A DNA stretch of 64,000 nucleotides, taken from contig JANQRS010000050.1 in the NCBI GenBank assembly GCA_028284445.1, positions 124,001 to 188,000 on the forward strand, read 5' to 3'. Numbering within the stretch: the stretch's first letter is position 1; each line of letters starts with the position of its first letter. Origin of the DNA: Calditrichia bacterium. GTDB taxonomy: Bacteria > Calditrichota > Calditrichia > RBG-13-44-9 > J075. Position numbers and translations under genes: made by a program. Positions 33,217 to 42,148 of the stretch are shown one piece after another. The notes below the pieces were generated by a model. That model saw nothing but the letters and a program-made list of their open reading frames with translations, had not been told where the DNA came from and ran no database searches.

Positions 33217-34746
33217 CTATTTCACCAGCAACATCCGCCTCGTCTCGCGAAACCCGTTAACTTCCAGCGTGTAGAAGTAGACGCCGCTCGGAACGAGCTC
33301 TGCATTATATTCCACAGTATAATATCCCGGTGTTTGGACCTCCCGAACCAGTTCATTTACAAGTGCACCTCTTGTATCGAAAATCCGCAAGGTAACCGAT
33401 CCAGTTGCTTCGATTTGGTAGCTGATGTAGGTCGTCGCATTAAAGGGATTTGGGAAGTTTTGCAGCAGTGCATAACTCGTCGGTTCTATGCTTTCCTCTG
33501 CAATATCCGTGGCGCTGCATACATAATTGCGCGCGGTTAGTCCTGCGGATATTACATTAAATCTCTCCAAAAAAAATGTCTTCAGCGCCGGCACATTTTC
33601 AAAATTGTGCTGATAGTAGCCGGTCTCCAAGGACAAATCAAAATCCTCATTGCTAAAGGTTTTACGAGTGTCATCGTAAACTGCTTGCGAAATTTGTGCT
33701 TTCCAGCTATCAATTTCCGCGTTTATGACGATCGGATCACAAAGCTCCTGTAGCTGGCACATGGTTTCCAAATAATATGTCTCCAGGACGGGAATGCTTG
33801 TTAGCCTCGAGGCAATGCATCCGCTGCTGATGACGCCAGGTATCAGCGGGTAGCTGCCGGGCACAAAATTATTGGTATTCCAAAGACCGAGTGAGGCGTT
33901 AAAATCCCACGGTATGACCTGAAAAACTTCCTCAATTTCATCGTAAGCATAAATTTGATTCCCGCGAAATGCGATATATGAGTCCATATTCATCAGGTAG
34001 ACATTTAGCGCCTGGTAGATGAAAAAATGTTCCAGATTCAGATACTGGGAAACGGTATCAACGTATGCAGCATCCGCTGTGTTGTTTGCCCGATCGATCA
34101 TCGTTGTAAATCTTTCAAAAGCACTGGCTTCCATGCCGTTGTCCAGCTGATAGTAAGGGAAGCCGGCGACGGCATAATTGTAGTCGTCGGGATTGTTGCT
34201 AATGAAACACATATCGCCGAAATCAAGCGATTCGACCGCATCTATATCGCGATTGTCAAAGCGATGACGATACATCTCGTCCTTGCCTTCAACGATCGTG
34301 TACAACCCCCAATATTGGTCGTTGATATATACCCGGACATAGGCTGTGCGTAGTGCAAATAATCCCAACTGCTCACAGAGATCATAGGTGATCTTTTCCC
34401 GCATCATACTGGGGTCCTGGAAGTTGTTGTGAAGGGTAAATTCCTTAATCCCGTCATACTCGCGTCCACCGACATACCGGTTTGTCTTGATTTTGAAGGG
34501 GACTTTAAGAAAGGGGACGTTGTTGGACAGGTTGCCTTTCTCCCTGATTCCGATACTGTCCAGCGAAGCGCCGTCTATTGTCATATCGACAATCTGATAG
34601 TTCTTGCTGCCGTCAATCAGGGTCGTATCCATGTTGCTAAAGCGAATTTCGTGGAGGAAACTATCATCAAAGAGATTTTCACCTTGAGCAAATACCACAT
34701 GCGGCAATATCAGTAGAATGATTGCCGTTAAAAGAACAGATTTCAT
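33217..34746 (-). CDS. CotH kinase family protein with C-terminal sorting domain
   Basis: The product is 509 residues. A signal peptide (MKSVLLTAIILLILPHVVFA) precedes a CotH core: REKGNLSNNVPFLKVPFKIK, YTIVEGKDEMYRHRFDN and the metal-binding segment QVIPWDFNASLGLWN. CotH proteins are atypical protein kinases that phosphorylate secreted proteins; in spore formers CotH acts on coat proteins. The last about 90 residues (YALLQNFPNPFNATTYISYQ, ending in FYTLEVNGFRETRRMLLVK) are a FlgD-like immunoglobulin and sorting tail, pointing to secretion via a type-IX-like route and cell-surface attachment. It is monocistronic. Confidence 0.9.
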   Translation of the reverse strand: MKSVLLTAIILLILPHVVFAQGENLFDDSFLHEIRFSNMDTTLIDGSKNYQIVDMTIDGASLDSIGIREKGNLSNNVPFLKVPFKIKTNRYVGGREYDGIKEFTLHNNFQDPSMMREKITYDLCEQLGLFALRTAYVRVYINDQYWGLYTIVEGKDEMYRHRFDNRDIDAVESLDFGDMCFISNNPDDYNYAVAGFPYYQLDNGMEASAFERFTTMIDRANNTADAAYVDTVSQYLNLEHFFIYQALNVYLMNMDSYIAFRGNQIYAYDEIEEVFQVIPWDFNASLGLWNTNNFVPGSYPLIPGVISSGCIASRLTSIPVLETYYLETMCQLQELCDPIVINAEIDSWKAQISQAVYDDTRKTFSNEDFDLSLETGYYQHNFENVPALKTFFLERFNVISAGLTARNYVCSATDIAEESIEPTSYALLQNFPNPFNATTYISYQIEATGSVTLRIFDTRGALVNELVREVQTPGYYTVEYNAELVPSGVYFYTLEVNGFRETRRMLLVK

Positions 34747-34889
34747 CTCTATGCCTTTGGAGTTGGTTTACTGTACTAAAAGTAAGGCAAAAAATGGCGG
34801 AGGGGTAGTGAATAGAGATTGGAGATTCGAGATTAGGGAGAATTTCTTTTCACCTTGAGATTCCCGGCTTGCCGGGATAAAGAGCAAAG

Positions 34890-34914
34890 CCCCGGGGTTC
34901 TTTTCTACCCGGGG
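34890..34914 (-). terminator. GC-rich hairpin downstream of the lipoprotein gene
   Basis: CCCCGGGG (34890-34897) and ACCCGGGG (34907-34914) can pair around TTCTTTTCT. On the minus strand the hairpin is followed by CTTTGCTCTTT. It lies about 45 bases after the stop of the lipoprotein gene. A second small hairpin, CCCGGCTTGCCGGG, follows at 34863-34876. Nothing else is seen in the gap 34747-34956. Confidence 0.5.
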
Positions 34915-34956
34915 TCTGCTGTATAGAGGGCTCAATACATTCTCTTTGCCAGAGAA

Positions 34957-35790
34957 TTAGCCTTGCGGACAGTCCACATCCATCTGGTTTGCATCCCAGC
35001 AATACCAGTTGCTGTCGCCAAAATGCACCGGGGCATTTACCCGGCCCTCGCCGGTCGTGCGATTCCATTCAATATTGACGCGATTGTCCTGGACAGTATC
35101 GTAGATTTCAAAATGTGCATCATAGAGCTCATCTTCATTGATACCGTATTCAATATAATTACCGTTGGTTGCAGCACCTTCGCGAATATCCGTATAGCGA
35201 ATGGTTGCGACGGTATTGGCAGTGTTACGGCTCCAGTCGATACGCAGGAACTTCTTCTCATCTTCTGCTTCGTTCAGTTCCCAGTACCCTTCTGTTCCGG
35301 TCAGGTTTGACCAGCCAGTAAACCAGTGGTAGTCAGTAAAGCCGTTTTCGCGGGAGATAAACATATCCCAGCGCACGCCGCTATTTTCTCCGGATGCCTC
35401 GAGCCGGGCGGTGTGGCGAACACCCTGGGCAAAGAAGTTATAAGACCAAATCCAGGTGCCATCATCTTGTCTGACCGGATCCTGGGCCAGGGCATGTACA
35501 AATGCCGCGCTGGGGATCAGCATCCCAACGCCGACAATCGCACTCCATATACCAACTGTCACGGCCGAGAAAAGGAAATGCGGTCGTGTTTTGTCAGCAT
35601 CATTGCCGTCCAGAATAAAGCCGCCGGTTTTGGAGAATTCGCTGAAGTCCATATTAAACGTGGATTCCGGCGGAATTTCCGGCGCCTCTTCCAATTCCGG
35701 TGCTGTCGAGTTATCCGTACAGGATGAAAGAATCAGGAAGACTAAGAAAATACCTAGTAAGAATATCGATTTCTGTTTACGAGTTTTCAT
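34957..35790 (-). CDS. Lipoprotein of unknown function
   Basis: The product is 277 residues. The start MKTRKQKSIFLLGIFLVFLI leads to a lipobox ILSSC, so the mature protein begins at the cysteine and is lipid-anchored. A disordered acidic spacer follows (TDNSTAPELEEAPEIPPES). The rest is mostly beta-rich and tryptophan-rich (WIWSYNFFAQGVRHTARLEA; YWELNEAEDEKKFLRIDWSR). There are weak echoes of repeated 'W....L......W...R' strands, but no family is recognisable. One moderately hydrophobic stretch (HFLFSAVTVGIWSAIVGVGM) near residue 75 might be a second anchor. An upstream terminator at 35834-35860 suggests independent transcription. Confidence 0.7.
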   Translation of the reverse strand: MKTRKQKSIFLLGIFLVFLILSSCTDNSTAPELEEAPEIPPESTFNMDFSEFSKTGGFILDGNDADKTRPHFLFSAVTVGIWSAIVGVGMLIPSAAFVHALAQDPVRQDDGTWIWSYNFFAQGVRHTARLEASGENSGVRWDMFISRENGFTDYHWFTGWSNLTGTEGYWELNEAEDEKKFLRIDWSRNTANTVATIRYTDIREGAATNGNYIEYGINEDELYDAHFEIYDTVQDNRVNIEWNRTTGEGRVNAPVHFGDSNWYCWDANQMDVDCPQG

Positions 35791-35833
35791 GTATGGTTTC
35801 TCCTTTTTTGACTAACAAAGTACCTCCACTAAA

Positions 35834-35860
35834 GCAGGCAGGATGTTGATCGCTGCCTGC
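35834..35860 (-). terminator. Stem-loop after the endonuclease-like gene
   Basis: GCAGGCAG (35834-35841) and CTGCCTGC (35853-35860) form an eight-base stem with an 11-base loop. On the minus strand it is followed by TTTAGTGG. It sits downstream of the gene at 36013-37044 and upstream of the lipoprotein gene. The remaining gap shows nothing further. Confidence 0.6.
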
Positions 35861-36012
35861 CCGCTTATGCTTCAATATCTATGCCAAAAACAGGCGATTT
35901 TCGGCATAGAAGGTGAAATAGGCATTTGGCGGGCTTGCCATCACTCAAATCCGGCAGCACCTTACATTGTAATTAGTGACCAGCGGACACAGGTGTGAAT
36001 TTCATACCACAG

Positions 36013-37044
36013 TTAGAATGCTGGCGGTCTCTGGGTATTTCGAATGCTGAAATCTACGACAAATGGATAATGATCGGAACCGATGAAAGGCCCTTTGAAG
36101 CGCCGAACGACAAATACGTCGTCAGAATGCAGGAAGTGGTCAATGGGAATGGCAAGCGGAGGAAAATGAGCAGGCCAACTGGGCATGATGCTGTACTGTC
36201 GTGAAGGATCTTCTAATTGAGAAGTGGCCATAAAGCTTCGGAAATGGTGTGACCACTGAGTCGTATTCAAGTCCCCGGCAACTATTGTCGGCTGATCCTG
36301 AGCCTTAACCTGATCTGCAATGGACTCCAACTGCAAGCGTTGGTGTTCATACCGTCTGCTGGAAACCGGCACCAGGGCATGCAGACCGTAGAACTGCAAG
36401 AGTTGATCTTCCATATCCAGTGTCAGCGACAATACCGGAACAGACACGTTGCCGGCCTCCACGGCATCGCCCTGACGAATGGGATAACGCGAGTAGAATG
36501 CAATCCCGTAAGTATCCGTCCGTGGTCGAATCAGCTGATGTGGATAAGCGGCGCGCAGCGGTTCGAAAGTCGAGAGCAGGGGAGGACTCATCTCCATCAC
36601 CAGGACAATATCTGGATTGGTTTCATCGATGAAGGATAAAAGCTGCTCCGCTTCTCCATTGGTGCTCAAGACATTGCTGATAAGCGCGCGATAAACGGGC
36701 GCTTCTGTGGCCGGTTCAGGTGTTTGAGTCCAAATATACGGAGAAATGACATAGTAATTGATCGCTGTAAATAGCAGCAGGAACGACGCCATCGTGTATC
36801 GTTTGGTGAGGGTGTAGAAAATAGAAAGCGCAGTGAGAACAGCAAAATATTGTATTCTAAAGTGAGAAAAAAGGTCGAAAAACCAGTGGTACTTACCAGC
36901 GAAGCCTGCCAGCGTCATCCCGGCAATCGTAAATCCGCCAATATTCAGCAGCAGCATGGTAAATTGCCCACGTGGTGCTTTTGCCGAGCTTGTCAGGGAT
37001 TTTCGGCGGCGTTTATTGCCCTGTTTTTTCAGTGGTTTCTTCAC
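36013..37044 (-). CDS. Membrane-anchored endonuclease/exonuclease/phosphatase (EEP) family protein
   Basis: The product is 343 residues. A basic N-terminus (KKPLKKQGNKRRRKSLTSSA) precedes three hydrophobic segments (LLNIGGFTIAGMTLAGFA; FRIQYFAVLTALSIFYTL; ASFLLLFTAINYYVISPYIW). A C-terminal EEP domain follows: ISNVLSTNGEAEQLLSFIDE, IVLVMEMSPPLLS with its metal-binding glutamate, TIVAGDLNTTQWSHHF and the terminal GSDHYPFVVDF. This fold hydrolyses phosphodiesters in nucleic acids, phosphoinositides or sphingolipids. The TM-anchored layout resembles YafD-type proteins. The active site probably faces the periplasm. No neighbour indicates a substrate. Confidence 0.85.
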   Translation of the reverse strand: MKKPLKKQGNKRRRKSLTSSAKAPRGQFTMLLLNIGGFTIAGMTLAGFAGKYHWFFDLFSHFRIQYFAVLTALSIFYTLTKRYTMASFLLLFTAINYYVISPYIWTQTPEPATEAPVYRALISNVLSTNGEAEQLLSFIDETNPDIVLVMEMSPPLLSTFEPLRAAYPHQLIRPRTDTYGIAFYSRYPIRQGDAVEAGNVSVPVLSLTLDMEDQLLQFYGLHALVPVSSRRYEHQRLQLESIADQVKAQDQPTIVAGDLNTTQWSHHFRSFMATSQLEDPSRQYSIMPSWPAHFPPLAIPIDHFLHSDDVFVVRRFKGPFIGSDHYPFVVDFSIRNTQRPPAF

Positions 37045-37309
37045 GGGCTATTCGTGGATAATTCTTTCGGAGGTTAGCGATGAATATGATCCAATGACAT
37101 CATTTGTAACGAATAGGAACAATATGCGATTTTTCGAGTGAAAATCCTACTAATATGGAATAGTTTTCCGGGAAAGCGGGGGTGATAAAACGCACATAAG
37201 TACAGGTGACGGCAGTTTTTTGCCAATCAGATTCTGTTCAGTTATTGCTTGAAACTCAGTGCCTAATTTAAGACATTGAAACAATGAACGTGAATAAAGA
37301 GAAAAGCGG

Positions 37310-39487
37310 GTGAATTGGTCAGAAGAAAAAGGACGTTGGTCCGGTAGCTGGTGGCTTCTTAGTCTTCTGGCGTGCTGTTTTATGTTTGGCAGCGTTGCAG
37401 GCGATACGATTCGTCGTTTGCCGGGAAGCGTTAACCCGGGTGATATGTTCCAGTATCGCTGGGGAGATTCGCCGAAGGATAGCAGCGGGCAATTTACCTG
37501 GACTTACCTTGAAGACGGCTGGTTGGAGACCGATGACCTCCGCGAGCTTCCTGCTCCCGGCAACCGGAATTTTATGTGGCTGCGCTTCGAACTGAAGCCC
37601 CTGGGCGTTGAGGACCCGGCGTTTATCATCAATAGCGTCTCCCAGGTGCTGGAAGCCTACATTGAAGGCAAAATGGTATATCGCTCAGGCGAGATGAAGG
37701 CAGACTGGCTCAATCGCTATGAATACCAGCGCTGGCATAGCATTCCCTACGATAAATATCCCGATGCAAAACATATTGTTATACGAGTATTTTCCGATGA
37801 TCCTTCATATCTCGGTTGCCGGGATACCGCAATTCTGATGTCCGAATCCGGCTACCTGAAGGCGATTTTCGCCCGCGATGTTGAACAGACAGTGCTTGGA
37901 AAGATGTTTGGGTTTTTTGGACTGATGGCGGTGTTTGTCGGCTTTAGCCGCCGTGGCCGTACCCGCTATGCCACTCTTAGCTTTGCTGCCTTTGTTTTGT
38001 TCGTCGGTATGTTTTTGATGGGGATGACGGAGCTTAAGCAGGTTTTTCTCGATGCGCCCTTGCTCTGGTATGAGGTCGCTCTCTTCGGATTTTACCTGTT
38101 TCCGCCTGCGCTGTATGCCTTTATTGATCTGACCTTCGGCGGTGGCTATAAGAATATTCTCAGGCGTATATGGCAATTTCACTTAATCTTGTCAATCTGC
38201 TTGATTATTGCCGATATCGCCGGTGTCTTTCCGCGCCTCGAACGTCCAACCGGCTACGAGCTATTTATGATCATCGAAATCATTGTGGCCATTGGCGTCA
38301 CATTACGCAATCCCTCGGTATATGACGAGGCGGGCCGCGTGATGTTTGCCGCAGTTCTGGTTATGGCTGCAACCGGCATCGTGGACATACTGCAGGGAAT
38401 GGAAATCATAATTCACGACAGGTTTTACTTTCACTGGGGCGTCCTGGCGCTGATTATGGCGATGGGCTATGTCCTTGAACGAGAATTCTCCTTACTTAAC
38501 CAGGGATTGGCGAACTCTGCCAATGAACTGGAGGTGAAATCGAACGCCCTGAAAATGTCCAACCGAAAGCTCGAAAAATACACGGAAATTCTGAATCGCT
38601 TGATCAACGAGCGCTCGCAACAGCTGGAAACCCGGCATTACGAACTTGAAGCATCGCTTCAGGAATTGCAAAACGCAGAAAATCAGCTGGTCATGAAAGA
38701 AAAAATGGCCTCGCTAGGCAACCTGGTTGCCGGTGTTGCCCATGAGGTGAATACGCCGATCGGAGCTGTGAATAGCGCATCGGATGTAACGGCGCGCTGC
38801 ATATCCAAGATCCGTGATGTCATCTCCGCACCTGCTGATGACGGCCTTACACTTGATGATGCACGTCTGCAAAAGTACCTCGGGCTGCTGGAATCGAATA
38901 ATCGCCTGGTTGTTGATGCCGGTGGGCGAGTAAAGAAGATTGTTCAAAGCCTTCGTGACTTTACCCGTAAAGAGACGGCGCAACCGGAAACCTTTGATTT
39001 GCATGAAGGCATAGACAGCACTTTGACGCTCGTCTTTCATGAATTGAAATACAAGGTCGACGTGCAAAAGGACTATGGCGACATATCACCCATTAGCGGT
39101 TATCCAAACCAAATCAACCAGGTCTTCATGAACCTTTTTGTAAATGCTGCGCAGGCCATGGAGGATCGCGGCGTGCTGAGCATTCGCACGGAAGCCGTTG
39201 AAAATGGCGTTCAGATTGTCATTGCGGACAATGGGAAGGGTATTGCGCCCAAAAACCTCGGACGAATTTTTGATCCGGGATTTACTACCAAAGGCGTTGG
39301 TGTGGGTACCGGCCTGGGGCTGTCGATATGTTACAACATCATCCAGAAGCACAACGGATCGATTCGCGTGAAGAGCGAAGTTGGCGATGGGACCGAATTC
39401 ACGATCGTTCTACCGGTGAAGCCCAAATTGGAAGGCGGCAGTAACGGGGTAGCTATGCCGGCGAAATCCGGGGAGGTCAGTCAATGA
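37310..39487 (+). CDS. 7TM-type sensor histidine kinase (first of a tandem pair)
   Basis: The product is 725 residues, using a GTG start (MNWSEEKGRWSGSWWLLSLL). The ribosome site is weak; an eight-codon ORF, MNVNKEKSG, ends in the GTGA of this start. A signal peptide and an exported sensor domain of about 180 residues precede a block of seven transmembrane helices (KMFGFFGLMAVFVGF onward). A coiled coil (LEVKSNALKMSNRKLEKYTE) follows, then a DHp helix with phosphoacceptor H478 in AGVAHEVNTPIG. The HATPase_c domain has NLFVNAAQAMED, IADNGKGI and GLGLSICYN. This resembles 7TMR-DISM-type receptors fused to kinases. No response regulator is adjacent. Confidence 0.9.
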   Translation: MNWSEEKGRWSGSWWLLSLLACCFMFGSVAGDTIRRLPGSVNPGDMFQYRWGDSPKDSSGQFTWTYLEDGWLETDDLRELPAPGNRNFMWLRFELKPLGVEDPAFIINSVSQVLEAYIEGKMVYRSGEMKADWLNRYEYQRWHSIPYDKYPDAKHIVIRVFSDDPSYLGCRDTAILMSESGYLKAIFARDVEQTVLGKMFGFFGLMAVFVGFSRRGRTRYATLSFAAFVLFVGMFLMGMTELKQVFLDAPLLWYEVALFGFYLFPPALYAFIDLTFGGGYKNILRRIWQFHLILSICLIIADIAGVFPRLERPTGYELFMIIEIIVAIGVTLRNPSVYDEAGRVMFAAVLVMAATGIVDILQGMEIIIHDRFYFHWGVLALIMAMGYVLEREFSLLNQGLANSANELEVKSNALKMSNRKLEKYTEILNRLINERSQQLETRHYELEASLQELQNAENQLVMKEKMASLGNLVAGVAHEVNTPIGAVNSASDVTARCISKIRDVISAPADDGLTLDDARLQKYLGLLESNNRLVVDAGGRVKKIVQSLRDFTRKETAQPETFDLHEGIDSTLTLVFHELKYKVDVQKDYGDISPISGYPNQINQVFMNLFVNAAQAMEDRGVLSIRTEAVENGVQIVIADNGKGIAPKNLGRIFDPGFTTKGVGVGTGLGLSICYNIIQKHNGSIRVKSEVGDGTEFTIVLPVKPKLEGGSNGVAMPAKSGEVSQ

Positions 39488-41598
39488 TCGGCCTTATCCG
39501 AAAAGCCTCGGTTAGCGGGGCGAGCCTGTCATTTGTCATGTTCGCTATGCTGCTCTGCACTCAATTTGTATCTGCACAAATTTTTGATGTTCGCAATTAC
39601 GATCTAAAAGTGGTATGCGATACCTGGGAATATCACCTTGGGGAAAAACCGCAGGGCGCCTACATCGATCATTCCAACGTGAACTGGGAAAAGCTGCCGC
39701 AGCAATTTGTTCTGAGGCGCAATAAGGATGATAGACTGCATTGGCTCAAAGTGACCTTGCCGGATGTTGATATCAATAATCCGGTACTCCTCATTCCGCC
39801 AACCGGGGTATCTTATCATATTTATGTTGATGGAAAGCTGATCAAGAAGCATGGCATACTGGAGTATTCTGCGGCTAACAAACTGAACGTCATGAGTTTC
39901 GGTATGGTCAGAATGCCGGCGGACTTTCAGGGCAAAATCATGGAGATTGGCATTTATGCGCCTGCCTCGCAGCCACTCGATTTTGAAACCAATTTCGTGA
40001 TGGGGTCACAAACCGAAGTGCTGCGGGCACTCATCGATTGTTCGCTTAATGATCTGATCCTCGGTGCGTTCTTCTTGTTTATCGGGTCGTTCGTATTGTT
40101 CCTCTTCGCCAAACGTTTTCGTCGCAACCCGCGTCCCTATGAAGCGCTGGCATTCGGGATCTTTTCTGTCTCAATGGGCCTATTTCAAATTATGATTGGT
40201 ATCCAGCTGCTGCATCCAATGGATCATTGGCTGTACTACGGCGGCATGCTGGGATTCTTCTGTTTTCCAATCGGCCTCTTTGCTTTCTATGACATTATTC
40301 TTGGCCCCGGTTATCGTAATTTTATTCGGCGATTCTGGCAAGGGCATATCGTGCTTGCCGTCGTGGCGCTTCTGCTGGACTTAGCCGGCCTTGTGTTTAT
40401 GTCATCTATCCTGAATGTCTTCTTCTTTATTCTGGGTTTGGAAGCGGTATTGGTACTGATAAACAGTTTTTGGGTCAATACCGGCAGCACCAGAAACGTG
40501 CGGATTTTTATTGTCGGAATATCTTTGCTCATCCTGTCCGGCGTTATCGATATTCTCGGCACCTTCTTTTTCGTCCCACATGTTGGTGGTATTTTCAAAT
40601 ACGGAGCATTCTTTTTTATGGTCATTATGGCCTACCTGGTGGAGCGAAATTTTGCCGAAGTTACCGAACAATTGACGACCCAGTCCGAAGAATTACGGCG
40701 CACCTCACAGGAATTGGTTGATGCGAATACCAAGCTCGAAGAGTATAGTCAGAGTTTGGAAGAAAAAGTGGAGGAACACACCCAGCATCTTGAGGAAAAG
40801 AATCAGGAATTGGCCGTGACCCTGGAAAACCTGACCGATATGCAGGGACAGCTGGTGATTCGTGAGAAAATGGCCTCAATGGGGACGCTCCTTGCCGGTG
40901 TTGCGCACGAGGTAAATTCGCCGGTAGGGGCAGTGAGCACTGCAGCGGATGTCATCCAACGCTGCCTGTCAAATATTCGTCAGCTGCAGGCGGATGGTGA
41001 TCGACCCTATGATCCCCCGGTCAATGGCAAGTTTACCCGTTATCTCGATATGGTAAAGACGAACAATGACGTGATCATCGATGCCGGACAGCGGATTGGT
41101 CGCATTGTTAAGAGTCTCAAGAATTTTGCCCGGCTTGATGAAGCTGAATTTCAAAAAACCGATCTACACGAAGGTCTTGACAGCACGCTGATTCTTGTTG
41201 AGCATCTTTTCAAGAACCGAATTGAGGTTGATCGGCAATACGGCAGTCTGCCGAAAATTTACTGTTATCCCAACCAGCTCAATCAGCTTTTCATGAATCT
41301 ATTTATGAATGCGTCGCAAGCAATTGATGGCGAGGGCCGTATAACCGTTCGTACTGAGCCAGTTGGCAGTGGTGTGAACATATGGGTAACGGACAGCGGT
41401 AAGGGTATCACAGAAAAAGATTTGGACAAAATTTTCGAACCGGGATTTACCACTGGTGAGGCCGCGGCCGGCAAGGGATTGGGACTATCGATTTGCCAAA
41501 ATATTGTCAGCAAGCACTGCGGATATATAGATGTAGAAAGTCAGCCTGGTGAAGGCAGCACATTTCACGTTTACCTGCCTGTTCAACCATGTCCGTAA
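39484..41598 (+). CDS. 7TM-type sensor histidine kinase (second of a tandem pair)
   Basis: The product is 704 residues and overlaps the first kinase gene by four bases (ATGA), so translation is coupled. The architecture is the same: signal peptide (SLSFVMFAMLLCTQFVSAQI), exported domain with LLIPPTGVSYHIYVDGKLIK, seven helices (LILGAFFLFIGSFVLFLF onward), coiled coil (LEEYSQSLEEKVEEHTQHLE), H475 in AGVAHEVNSPVG and catalytic motifs NLFMNASQAIDG, VTDSGKGI and GLGLSICQN. The two proteins are clear paralogues with diverged sensor domains. Their coupling suggests they are made together and perhaps form heterodimers that share an unlinked regulator. Confidence 0.9.
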   Translation: MIGLIRKASVSGASLSFVMFAMLLCTQFVSAQIFDVRNYDLKVVCDTWEYHLGEKPQGAYIDHSNVNWEKLPQQFVLRRNKDDRLHWLKVTLPDVDINNPVLLIPPTGVSYHIYVDGKLIKKHGILEYSAANKLNVMSFGMVRMPADFQGKIMEIGIYAPASQPLDFETNFVMGSQTEVLRALIDCSLNDLILGAFFLFIGSFVLFLFAKRFRRNPRPYEALAFGIFSVSMGLFQIMIGIQLLHPMDHWLYYGGMLGFFCFPIGLFAFYDIILGPGYRNFIRRFWQGHIVLAVVALLLDLAGLVFMSSILNVFFFILGLEAVLVLINSFWVNTGSTRNVRIFIVGISLLILSGVIDILGTFFFVPHVGGIFKYGAFFFMVIMAYLVERNFAEVTEQLTTQSEELRRTSQELVDANTKLEEYSQSLEEKVEEHTQHLEEKNQELAVTLENLTDMQGQLVIREKMASMGTLLAGVAHEVNSPVGAVSTAADVIQRCLSNIRQLQADGDRPYDPPVNGKFTRYLDMVKTNNDVIIDAGQRIGRIVKSLKNFARLDEAEFQKTDLHEGLDSTLILVEHLFKNRIEVDRQYGSLPKIYCYPNQLNQLFMNLFMNASQAIDGEGRITVRTEPVGSGVNIWVTDSGKGITEKDLDKIFEPGFTTGEAAAGKGLGLSICQNIVSKHCGYIDVESQPGEGSTFHVYLPVQPCP

Positions 41599-41652
41599 TT
41601 TGACCTACATTCGTGTCAGCTCGTTGCACTCGCGTCAGGGCCTATGGTCCGT

Positions 41653-41696
41653 AACATCCCCCTGAATCCCCCTTCGAAGGGACACAGGGGGATGTT
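41653..41696. repeat. Palindromic repeat family, copy 1
   Basis: AACATCCCCCTG (41653-41664) and CAGGGGGATGTT (41685-41696) are exact complements around AATCCCCCTTCGAAGGGACA. Other copies lie at 54581, 59271 and 62196. This copy occupies the gap between the second kinase gene and the small membrane protein at 41791; nothing else is seen in that gap. Confidence 0.85.
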
Positions 41697-41790
41697 TTGC
41701 AGCAGTTCTTTTACGCGAACGAAGTGAGCTGACGAGGCGCAGCCTCTGACGTTGGCGCAGCCAACTGACGCGCCGAAGGCGCTTGGGCAC

Positions 41791-42114
41791 TTACCTTTCG
41801 CTATGCTTTTGAGCAATGTAAGACAGCACGCCGATTACAATCCAGATGCCTGCAAAAATCCAATGCCCGTATGCGGCAAATAGTCCGGCATTGATCGCGT
41901 ATAGCGCATAGATGAACCACGCTGGCGCTGCATCCTTTTGCTTTTTCGCTTTCCGCTGGAAGGAGGGGCCTCGGAAATATATCAATTTCAATATCAACAT
42001 CAGTACCGAGTAGCCGTAAGCAACCATCAATATCCAACGCTCGCTGCCGGTGACCGCCAGAGCAATGACGACCGTGACGGCAATGTCAACGACGACGTTT
42101 TTCAGCCAACCCAT
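41791..42114 (-). CDS. Small four-helix membrane protein
   Basis: The product is 107 residues with AGGAGATGAACT before the ATG. Hydrophobic helices are VVVDIAVTVVIALAVTG, LMVAYGYSVLMLILKLIYF, WFIYALYAINAGLFAAYG and IFAGIWIVIGVLSYIA, separated by a basic loop (RKAKKQKDA). It lies 34 bases after the AttH-like gene and runs in the same direction, so it may be the last member of that operon. No family recognised. Confidence 0.7.
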   Translation of the reverse strand: MGWLKNVVVDIAVTVVIALAVTGSERWILMVAYGYSVLMLILKLIYFRGPSFQRKAKKQKDAAPAWFIYALYAINAGLFAAYGHWIFAGIWIVIGVLSYIAQKHSER

Positions 42115-42148
42115 AGTTCATCTCCTGTCATATCCGCTTCAGTTTGTG

